In this document: positions 19,906 through 28,537 of the stretch, piece by piece
How the letters are laid out: every line of letters begins with the position of its first letter
How positions within the stretch are numbered: position 1 is the first letter of the stretch
DNA from: Pictodentalium vernedei
Taxonomy: Eukaryota; Mollusca; Scaphopoda; Dentaliida; Dentaliidae
Assembly: GCA_031216915.1 (NCBI GenBank)
Contig: CM062290.1
Coordinates: forward strand, 164,092,453-164,156,452
Direction: 5' to 3'
DNA length: 64,000 bases
Notes under the pieces: generated by a model
The model's input: only the letters and a program-made list of their open reading frames with translations
What the model was told of the DNA's origin: nothing
Database searches by the model: none
Program-made: the position numbers and the translations under genes

Positions 19906-20764
19906 CGAATCTTCCCGGGCCGAATCTTCCCGAGGCCGAAAAATACTGGGCCGAATCTTCCCGGGGCCGAATCTTCCAGTTCCCGATTTGTCCCGACGGC
20001 GAGTTGTCCCGTTCCCGTTGTTACTCTCAAAATCGTTAACTATAAATGCGTTCACATTGATGAGTTTCCACGAATTTTCACACTCCGCAGTTCAGTTTCA
20101 AGACAACTTGTTTTTAGGATAGGTGACAAAATACCTCGGCCTTGAAGTTCCAAGGGAATGCTCTGAAACTATTTTAAAAGACACAATTGTAATTTCATGA
20201 GAAAGAGAAGCCAAACAGCGCAGGATCGAAAGATGGCACCCATATTTGAATGATTTTATTAACAATGTTCCACCAATTAGACCAATGTTAGATCAATTTT
20301 CCCGCTATATTAGGCAAAGGGTTAAAATAAATAATAATAATAATGCATATATTATATATAACAAAATGACCAAACATATGCAATGAAACTTTCTTTATTT
20401 ATTTCTGCTGCTAATGCTTTTACCACTCTTCAGGAATTCAGACGACTCTCAGAGAGGTGAAGGCGCTAGCAGCAAAAATAAATGATGAATGTTTCGTGAT
20501 ATGTTTTAAGTTTGGATTTTTTGTTATTAACTACCTGCACAAGGATTGACCTGAACTTTCTTTTATATCAAATATATATACTAAAAATCATAAATAATTA
20601 TATACATGTAAACACATCAACAGTCTTTATTACTGGGCCGAGTTGTCTTTATTATTGGTCCGAGTTGTCTAAAAATTGGGCCGACTTGTTTTGGTCCTAG
20701 TTGTCTTTGGTTCGAGTTGTCATGTATTCATGTCAGACTAACAGATTGGACCTCAGTTTTCGAC
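19906..20764. other. Post-satellite region, short word clusters only
   Basis: Clusters of GGCCGAATCTTCCC words to 19980, one GACGGCGAGTTGTCCC at about 19995, and GGCCGAGTTGTC words at 20635-20720. Between them is AT-rich DNA without a convincing gene. Confidence 0.6.
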
Positions 20765-20898
20765 TTCATTTGAACGAACGAAATGATTTCGCGCGCCGAA
20801 GGCAAGTTACAAGCCCCTTTCGACCCTCGTTGACTGTATAATTTTGTTTTTTGTATGTCTCGGCGTGTCAAAGGAGGAACAGGAAGGAGGGAAGAGGT

Positions 20899-21658
20899 TT
20901 ATCCCTTTCTGCCCTTCTTGCGGCTCTTCTTCTTAGGTGGAGGTTGGCTTGGTGATGGTGATGAGGCTGATGGTGGTGTGTAGGTGCCCGCGTTGATTTT
21001 TTCTCGGAGGTCTCTTGAGTTGATTTTTTCTCGGAGCTCTCTTGCTTTTGCCCGTTCTGCCCTTGACAGCTCTAGTTCTCTTATTATGTCTTCCCTAGTG
21101 AGTGGTGGCTGTTCCTCCCCCGGGCTTTCCGGTAGTGAAGGAAGGGGGGGAGTGAGGGGTGAGAGGCGGGGAAAAAGCAACTTCCAGTTCCTCCTCAGTC
21201 TCCACTGGACGTTCCTCATCCAACTGTACCGGCTCAGGAGCCGGCAGTTGATTGGGTGTACCAGTGGGACTAGGAGGGGAACTGGCGGCTGCCTCCATAG
21301 CCTCCACCCCCTCACTCAACTCTTTCTTCCTATTCCGGAAGGCCTCCAAGCGCCGGGCGTCCCTGCGCTTGGTCGATGGGCTCTTTTTCTTTTTCTTGTT
21401 CTGTCTCTTTCCAGGGCCTCCGTGCCCCTTCGGGTGAGGACCGGTGGGAGAGGGGATCCTCTCGCCAAGGGTACTACCTCTCCCCGAAGAGGTTGGTGAT
21501 TTGGTATTCTCTACTTCAAACTCCAGATTCAGGTGGACGCTCAAGCCTATTTCCTGGATAGTCCAGGAGATAGGGCATGAGACACCCAGGGCTGAAATGG
21601 CTTTCACTAGTCTATCAGGAAGTTCCATGTTGTCCAGGTGTGTTGTCCAGGTGTTCAC
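20899..21658 (-). pseudogene. U protein, copy 4 (frameshifted)
   Basis: Starts near 21658. The family N-terminus (NMELPDRLVKAISALG) begins a few codons after the first ATG. The motif-M segment SGRGSTLGERIPSPTGPHP, the basic block and the Pro-rich middle follow. A frame change near 21150 puts the last part (SRAERAKARELREKI, tail KKKSRKKGRKG, stop 20899) in another frame. Otherwise full length. Confidence 0.75.
21428..21492 (-). other. Structured motif M9 inside U coding sequence
   Basis: Minus strand: outer CTTCGGG/CCCGAAG, inner GAGAGG/CCTCTC, GGTAGTACC core. Confidence 0.75.
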
Positions 21659-22378
21659 GCTCTGAAGTCAGATGTGTGAATGGCGACGAAAATGCACACG
21701 ATTTCATTTGATGGTTGAATTATTCTGACTTATATTACATTTCCTTTTCAAAATATTGTTTTTTTTTATAAAATGACAGAGTACCATACTCTGTAATTTT
21801 AGTGATAAAGGTTCACAGGAATGCTGGGAGAAATTGTGGACGTCGCGCAGCGCCCCGGATCCTGTGGTGGTAGATGCTGGGGCAGAAGTGAGCAGTGCCA
21901 ATCTGTTGTAGGGTTGTACTCCAGACTCACTGAGGGATTAGGGGGAACACACCCCAGGGACAACCACCCGTCCCAGGCCTATTTTTGGGGGCGGGTTGTC
22001 CCGATTTGTTTCTTATTTTTTAAGATAATTTTTTGGGGGATAGTAATATATAAAAAAGATTTTTACACACTTTTTTTATCGAAAATGATCCACAATCCAC
22101 ATTGATCCTATTAACACACCCCAGACTAACAGAAACTAATAATAGTTCTAAACTGAATTGGTAGCATGTAGAGATCAGTAAGAATTGGCATGTTGTTTTA
22201 GTCATGTTGTTTCACTCGGGTATCCTCTAAGAGGAATGATATTTGTTTGATGCCCAAAAATGAAATGACAAGACATGTTGTTTTAGCGTGATATGGATTC
22301 ATCACAGCGTTGACCCCCATTTCCTTTTTCTTAGACCAAGACAAGTTAAATGTATTGTCTTAGCTGTTAACAAGCATC

Positions 22379-22499
22379 TAGCTAGGCCTGTGTGATCCAA
22401 GGAAAAAAAAAATAAGGTTAACCGGGTCGCAAGGGATTTGTAAATCCCACATCGTCCCTGCGCGCCTTCGGCGCGCTAAAACCTTTCATTCATTCATTC
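22379..22499 (+). mobile_element. 121-bp 5'-truncated LINE D 3' end
   Basis: AACAAGCATC at 22369-22378 and 22500-22509 is an exact 10-bp target duplication. The insert matches 62067-62192, the 3' end of LINE D: CTAGGCCTGTGTGATCC, ACCGGGTCGCAAGGG, the perfect stem GGGATTT/AAATCCC, CGTCCCTGCG, the TTCG hairpin and an ATTC tail. This shows that the terminal structure is the true 3' end of the family. Confidence 0.85.
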
Positions 22500-22689
22500 A
22501 ACAAGCATCAAAGTTCTAAATGTAAGTAATGAACTCTTCCACACCTTATTCCACGGACACCCATAATGGCGAGACAACCATCCAGTTTACTTGCAGTCAA
22601 TGCAAAGACCAGTCCAGTGAGAATGATATGCCTGTTGAACTCGGATGAAGCCATGGACACGTCCGAGAACACAAACAGTCAGGTCATTG

Positions 22690-22910
22690 AATCATCCATA
22701 GATATTATTATGATCGTATTATAAGTAATAATGTTCAGCTGAATAATTCATTTGGACTTATTCATATGTTATTACTTATAATACCATCATAATTAAGTCC
22801 AATAAACAAATCCTTTGTCCCCTAATTAATAGTGGTCGTATTTTAAGTAATAACAGCTGAATAGTTCATTTGTTATTACCTATAATCCAATCATGGTCCA
22901 ATACCATAGT
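22690..22910. repeat. AT-rich inverted and direct repeats
   Basis: ATTATAAGTAATAA faces TTATTACTTATAAT, and the block with CAGCTGAATARTTCATTTG occurs twice. It can form a cruciform. No gene. Confidence 0.6.
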
Positions 22911-22997
22911 CAAAAAGCTGATAACTGCGGCGCGTGAAAAACTTTGGGCGGGTTGTCCCAGTCGGTTTTGGGCGGGTTGCCCCTGGGGTGTTACCCC

Positions 22998-23489
22998 GTT
23001 GTCACTATGAGCAGTACCTGATTCTGAAGAGAATGTTGAATCGAGTACACCTTTCCGTAAAAATACAAACCCAAAACAAGAAAACATAAAAAGCAGTTCA
23101 AATAAAAAGTTCAACAACAATAACAGAAAACAGGTAAAACATTGCTCCCAATATTTAGTCTGTATCTAGGATAATGTGATATTCATTGTATATGTAATAA
23201 TAATTTAATTTTTTTTTATGGTATGATATCACTGTTCTTTACAAATTACACTGCCTGACATTGAATGGGAGTATCTGTATCTGTATCTGTATTTGAAAAT
23301 TCCTCCTCTATCAGGAGCACCAATATCTCAAGGATATTGTAAGAATTAAATAAAAGTCCAATTCGGAGACGTGGATGGCAAGATAGCTTGTCGGTTGTCG
23401 TTTATTTGTCCAACAGTGTGGCTATAATGGGAGAAAACATCAACTCAACGTGTAGGCCGGTGCTGCAGTTCGAAGCTTCTGCCCGTTTT
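22998..23489. other. No gene seen
   Basis: AT-rich stretch with a short GTATCT microsatellite (23271-23295). The 9-bp target duplication GTTCCGGGC of the large MULE begins at 23490. Confidence 0.5.
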
Positions 23490-23498
23490 GTTCCGGGC

Positions 23499-23716
23499 GG
23501 TGCGCCTTTATACCGCAGGTCCCCGATTTTACCGCAGGCTACCGCAGGTCCCTCAAAATTACCGCAGGTCCCTTGTTTTTCTGGGTATTATCTTTGTTTT
23601 AACTAACAGTTCGAGGCAACTGTCGTCTCGTTGATATTTGGGGGTATTTTACACCAAAAATCAATAATAACGGAGCATATTTTTCTATTTACGCTATATA
23701 AACAACATAAACTTAT
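23499..23716 (+). repeat. MULE 2 left inverted repeat, outer part
   Basis: Matches the complement of 36409-36625 almost base for base. It contains four ACCGCAGG words, then ATTATCTTTGTTTTAAC and AATAACGGAGCATA. It is interrupted at 23716 by MULE 1. Confidence 0.9.
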
Positions 23717-23776
23717 GGAGCTCACTAAAAAGTGTAAACCGAGTCCGAGTCGGGAAAAGGTGTAAACGAAAACGGA

Positions 23777-24540
23777 AAGTGTGTATAAAAGCATAATTCC
23801 GACCTTTTATTGTCAGTATTGACAAGATAATGTCTACACAACTTATTTATGTGAAAGATAACAAAAAAGTTCATTTTTTTTTATTTTTAAATAAACAGAA
23901 AGCCGAGTTCATCTGTGCAGTCAGGTGTGAAAGTAATTAACACTGCAAATCATATGAGGACAGCTGACGGATTATCTCTAATCATCGGCATTTCAAAGAA
24001 ACTCCTGTGATGATTTCCAAACTTGCTGAGAAAACTTGTTTTCTTATTAATTGAGATGCTTTCTTAACCTCTCATACCTATCATTCATAGATATGTTAGT
24101 AATCAGCGTGTACTACTATTCACCAAAGCTTGTTTTTTATTTGCACTCTGTATTTCTTTACGTAATATTCGTTTTTGAACACCGATGATTCTCATTATTT
24201 TTTAATTATGTTTTATATGAAAGTGATTAGTTTTTGATCACCAATCACACTTTTTGATTTTAAAACAACATTTTGTCTTTGTACAAACAAATTTCTCTAT
24301 AAGAAGGTCTGGTGGGTTTGGTGCATTAGTTCCCCATTCATAGCAACACTCACACAGCAGGCACAATATACAATAGCGGATACCTATCTTTCTCTCTACC
24401 TATAACTTTTCTAACTGAACATTCTCAAATTTTCTTGCAACACTCTTATCAAGAAGACACATGGAAATGGTAGACAAAGCGTAGGAGGAATTGGTGCAAC
24501 GTACCTTTCCGCAACATATACAAGAAACCACCAAACGCTA
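23777..24540. other. MULE 1 interior, no gene
   Basis: AT-rich DNA without supported coding sequence. Confidence 0.5.
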
Positions 24541-24870
24541 GGCAAGGATTGAAACAAGCTTGTCTGGCTGGGGACGAGTGTATATTTGATATAAATAAAC
24601 ATTTGAATAAAGATTTAACAGCCCTTTTAAGGGCTTGAGGGTGTGTGTCAGTGAGAGGTTTTTTTTTTTTGGGGGGGGGGGGGGTGGAGGAGGTCATTTG
24701 GAATTCCCGAAGGATAACCAGATACCTCAAAATCACATACGGCATCCTATCTCCCAGAAGGCTTGATGGATGACTCCCGGTTTTTCAAAACTAAACTGTT
24801 GGAGCTTTCTCCACTTCTTTTTTGTAACCGCTATGGTCATATACCGGGGCCGCTACCAAACCGGCGTTGC
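24541..24870 (+). repeat. Segment shared with LINE D 3' UTR
   Basis: Matches 61521-61823: GGCAAGGATTGAAACAA, CAGCCCTTTTAAGGGCT (a palindrome), a T/G run, TTCCCGAAGGATAACCAG and CTACCAAACCGGCGTTGC. It stops immediately before the transposase ORF, while the LINE copy continues for another 370 bp. The LINE terminal structure is missing. Confidence 0.75.
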
Positions 24871-24875
24871 TGTGA

Positions 24876-25676
24876 ATGAATAAGAAAACTAGACTGACAC
24901 ATGATGCAGCGTACAACACTCTTACCCTGGCATACAGTTTGGACAATTTTGTGATTGAATTTGCATTTTTTCCAGAACTGCGACTTGTTCTTGGAAATAG
25001 AGATATTTTAACTGAAGTAGATCGCTTACTGGGTGCTAGAGACACTGGCAGAATGCTTTTTTCATATGACACAACATTTTGTTTAGGGGACTTCTATGTA
25101 TCTGCACTTGTTTTGAAACATCCATTCTTCAAAGGAAACCGATGCCTTCCAATTTCATTTTTAATTCATGACAGAAAAAAACAAAAATCTCACAACACTT
25201 TCTGGATGGAGATGGTTAATGCAGTGCCAAATTTTCGAAAAGGACAGCCTGTTATAGTGACAGATCGTGAAACGTCCTCTACAAATGCAATTCAACAATT
25301 TGTACCAGATGCAAAATTGTTTTTTTGCTGGAACCACGTGAAGTCTGATGCAAAGTTTTGGATTAAGAAACACGGTGGGAAAACAGACGATATTGTTGTT
25401 TATATGGCTGACATTGACAGTTTATTGCGAAGTGAAGGTGAAATGCAATTTGATGAGTTGTTTGATAACTTAAGTGCAAAATGGAGTGTCACACTGTTCC
25501 CAGAAAAATGTGTTTGTCCAGCACTAGGTACGTGCTGGAATATAATAGCAGCTAAAATAAGTGTAGGAATTGACTGTGACGAGGAGAAAAAGGTTTACAA
25601 CCTTTCTCAACTTACACGTAACGTGAGGAAAAAAACAAATAAAAATGCAGGCAAAAAAAAGGCCCAGGCCTTGTGA
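24876..25676 (+). pseudogene. MULE transposase with degenerate SWIM finger
   Basis: 266 codons. The transposase core starts with SYDTTFCLGDFYVSA (first catalytic Asp), then VIVTDRE (second), then FFCWNHVKSD (C/H block). The region normally holding the third catalytic acid is missing. The frame passes quickly from SAKWSV to CVCPALGTCWN, which has the spacing of a SWIM zinc finger but Asn where His is expected. The N-terminus is also short and abuts repeat DNA. A putative donor, AGGTACGT, lies at about 25526. Internally deleted, so probably inactive. It is the likely former transposase of MULE 1. Confidence 0.75.
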
Positions 25677-25959
25677 TGTTGAGGACATGGAAAAAGTGGT
25701 AATGCCTGCCCCTGACGCAATATTATGTACACCTGTGAATGCTCAACGCCTGCAATGTCAAGGAGTATTACTACTCCAAAATCAACCAGAGCTAAAAAAA
25801 AGACTTAACTTTTCAGGAGATGCGTTGAAACTACCTGAGAAATTGGAAGTGGAACTTTCAACTATAGAAGAAGAGCCAACGTTGCGCAATGGTGACTCGC
25901 ATGGTGCCCCCCCCCCCCCCCCCCCCATGCCCCCCCCCCCCCCCAAAAAAAAAGAATAG
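25645..25959 (+). pseudogene. Probable C-terminal continuation of the MULE transposase
   Basis: Overlaps the end of the transposase ORF in another frame, meeting it at the A8 run 25653-25660. An indel there would join them. It reads a Lys/Arg-rich start, then an unremarkable acidic stretch, and ends in a poly-proline tract that is only the translation of two long C runs (25907-25943), so the end is unreliable. Confidence 0.4.
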
Positions 25960-26183
25960 AAAGTAGCTCATCACCTCTAAGTGATCATAAATCATTATCG
26001 CTATTATTATCACAAATATTGTTTTGTTATCGTGCATTGATGTCATATAATCATTATTATGTTTTGTAAAAAAGAAAACCCGTTGAAACATAGTTGAAAA
26101 TGAAAAAATAAATAAAATCAATAAATAAATAACCAGTTTTATGTTATTATTCTACCACTCTTCTCTCTCATTCTCTCTTTCCC

Positions 26184-26310
26184 TTGAGGACGGTTCGGGT
26201 CAAATTGCTCAGAGGACGGTTCGGTCACTGTGGAGGACGGTTGGGGTTAGATTGGAGGACGGTTTGGGTCAAATTGCTAGAGAACGGTTCGGCCAGAGGA
26301 CGATTTGGGT
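26184..26310 (+). repeat. GAGGACGGTTCGG minisatellite
   Basis: Six or so copies of GAGGACGGTTYGG, some followed by GTCAAATTGCT. It lies in MULE 1 between the transposase and the right end, where subterminal binding repeats would be expected. Confidence 0.7.
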
Positions 26311-26510
26311 GTATTCGCTGGGTTCTCAGTCTGTGCCGAGAACCTGTGTGTTCACACACGCCAATATTTCATCCGACTGAGACAAATTAAGTCCGGTATG
26401 TGTTACCTTATTGCCATTTGCCGACTCGGCGTCACTTTTCGTTTACACTTTTTAGTGTGTTTTTCGAGGAATTTTGGTCATAAAATCATCAAAAACAAAA
26501 TTTAATTCCT

Positions 26511-27284
26511 ACTTTATCTTAGTCCAATAATATTAGCCTTCGCCTGTGCTCCAAATTTATTATTTTTTTATTTTTAATATGTCGCACCGTCGAAGTCTAA
26601 TCTGATCTTTCGTTTTTCCAGCAGCAAAGTTCAGCGAGAGACTCTCGCTGAACGGTTGGACCTCGATTAAAGATCAAATTTCCCCACCTGGTTCCTACTT
26701 CCGATTGACAGTTGTGTAAAACACATTTTTCTTCATTCTGGTGGTTATTTTCTTTCAAATAAATCGATATTTTGAATTATTTAGGCGTCATTTGCACTGC
26801 AATTTTTTCAACTCGAAACAAACTGTTGAACCAGAAAATGGGTTGATAGGAAAACGTGGAGTGAAAAACGGAATACCGATAATGTAGTGCACACCAAGTC
26901 AAACGACGCGGCAGTCGTTGCAATACCGCTGAGGTCCGTTCCCGGAAATGGGATACGATTTTTAACAATTTTCCAACCGCTGTAACTTTACCGCTTGAAA
27001 AAATGTTTTTATTTAATTATTGGTATTTAATACGTAATTCGACAGTAAGTATAGGAAATTTATACATCTAATATGAATGTGAAGGCACATTATTCTTGTC
27101 GAATGTGGGAACATGTATGGAGAATGCGTATTCATCATTTTAGTGTTATGTCGCCTAATTTCGTACTTTGCTGCTGGAAAAACGAAAGATCAGATTAGAC
27201 TTCGACGGTGCGACATATTAAAAATAAAAAAATAATAAATTCGGAGCACAGGCGAAGGCTAATATTATTGGACTAACTTTATCT
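26511..27284. mobile_element. MULE-like MITE, 756 bp, exact 9-bp duplication
   Basis: ACTTTATCT at 26511-26519 and 27276-27284. The inverted ends TAGTCCAATAATATTAGCC extend for about 110 bp with only one or two differences (26520-26628 against 27168-27275). No ORF. It is nested inside MULE 1. Confidence 0.85.
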
Positions 27285-27438
27285 TTGAACATAATTTCGT
27301 TATATATGTGCATAATATAATAATGAAATTATGTTCATTGTTTGTATTTTAAGACTTTTGTGGCAATTTGAATTTTCTGTCTACACCTTTTTCTGACTCG
27401 GACTCGGTTTACACTTTTTAGTGATAGCCTAAACTTAT

Positions 27439-28350
27439 CACACTCTTCTCATCTAAACAACCGCAGCCCCGCAAAATTACCGCAGGTCCCTTGTTTTGCG
27501 GGGTATTATCTTTGTTTTAACTAACATTTTGAGGCAAATGTGGTCTCTTCGTGTCTAAACAACACACACGCACACAATCGGAAACATGATTCAAAATATT
27601 CCAGCGATGCAGGTTAGCCCAACTTTGTGACATTACTATATCGTATTTCTCGGGGCATGGCTTTGGTAATTCATTGCATTTATTGGGCATAAAAGGCCTG
27701 CTGTCGAGCCTGACCACAGGTCCCAAAATCGATCGTAAACTACCGCAAGTCCCTTCAAATAGATTTCTTTCGCTAAACAAGATGGCTGTTTCTTCCACAA
27801 GTCGAGGGACCTGCGGTATATTAAAACTATCACAAGCTACCAGAGGGCCATATGAATTATTTCCCTGCCCCCCCCCCCCCCCCCCCCAAAAAAAAAAAAA
27901 TAAAAAATAAAAAATTCTAGCAATGTACCACACCATTCTCGAAACAAGGAACCTGCCAGTGCTGTAGAACAAAAACTATCAGAAGCTATTGCATGGAATT
28001 GGGATGTATTACCAAGACAAAAAAAAAAAAAAAAAAAAAATTAAACTATTTTTTAGTTATGATCAAAACTGGTTATTATAATATATTTTTAATAATACCA
28101 CAGGTCGCTTGTTTTTCTGTGACCTTCACAAAACAATGGACCTACGGTATAACAAAACTATCACAAGCTACCGCAGGTCCCTTTTAGTTTTTCCCTCATC
28201 TTCACTCTCTCCGTCATTTACTGCAGGTTAATACTGATAAATGTTTTGTTTCGCGGGGACTCTGGGGTGAGACCGTTCTACTCTGTAGTGGTATCCTGTA
28301 CCGCAGGTCACTAAATCCTTCGCATATTTATTTCTAATATACCGCAGGTC
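27439..28350 (+). repeat. MULE 2 left inverted repeat, inner part
   Basis: Complementary, with indels, to about 35530-36420. It carries many ACCGCAGGTCCC words and C, A runs at 27868-27900 and 28019-28040. The 27475-27550 part is an extra direct copy of the outer arm. Confidence 0.75.
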
Positions 28351-28477
28351 CCATCGAATGTTCTGGTTGCAAATCATGGAATCATTTTCAATGTGTTCCA
28401 ATGCCACGCAAGCTTTTTAATACGTGGTCTTCAGATCTTGGTTTGAAATACTTCTGTAAAAAATGTGCTTTCAATGA
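28350..28477 (+). pseudogene. PHD-finger exon fragment
   Basis: In one frame from 28353: IECSGCKSWNHFQC, then about 20 residues, then YFCKKC. The spacing C-x2-C-x4-H-x2-C ... C-x2-C is the second half of a PHD zinc finger. The upstream bases are CCGCAG|GT at the edge of the MULE 2 arm, which could act as a splice acceptor. The 3' side is cut by the LINE B tail at about 28483. Possibly a captured gene piece in a MULE. Confidence 0.55.
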
Positions 28478-28537
28478 TAATAATAATAACTCTTTGGCCA
28501 GCCGCTGATTTGTCGCGGTCCTCATAAGAGAAGGCCA

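Larger units (their letters stand above)
20774..21702 (-). mobile_element. Solitary U element with exact 9-bp target duplication
   Basis: TTCATTTGA at 20765-20773 and again at 21703-21711 bounds a 929-bp insertion in minus orientation. It contains a leader with the CTGACTTCAGAG hairpin, the U ORF, and terminal structure T6 (RC of about 20774-20835). This independent insertion defines the ends of U and shows that it moves as a unit. Confidence 0.8.
21946..22997. mobile_element. Candidate DNA transposon with CACCCCAGGG ends
   Basis: The inverted ends are ACACCCCAGGGACAACC near 21948 and, from the other side, AACACCCCAGGGGCAACC near 22997. GGCGGGTTGTCCC-type words lie just inside both. No transposase is visible. 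A LINE 3' fragment is inserted at 22379. The target duplication is unclear, so the boundaries are approximate. Confidence 0.45.
23708..27438. mobile_element. Nested Mutator-like element (MULE 1), 3.7 kb
   Basis: TAAACTTAT at 23708-23716 and 27430-27438 is an exact 9-bp duplication of the MULE 2 arm sequence, which reads continuously across it. The ends are GGAGCTCACTAAAAAGTG and, inverted, GGCTATCACTAAAAAGTG, continuing through GTAAACCGAGTCCGAG. Inside are a MULE transposase remnant (24876-25676), a minisatellite and a smaller MULE-like MITE. Insertion into one MULE 2 arm dates it after MULE 2. Confidence 0.8.

Noticed and set aside
18838-20145. Long overlapping open frames on both strands
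   Set aside because: They follow the satellite units exactly and repeat with them. No domain or independent codon constraint is visible.
23717-27429. CACTA-type transposon, because the ends contain CACTAAAAAG
   Set aside because: The duplication is 9 bp and the element begins GG before CACTA, while CACTA elements make 2-3 bp duplications. The inner transposase is MULE-type.
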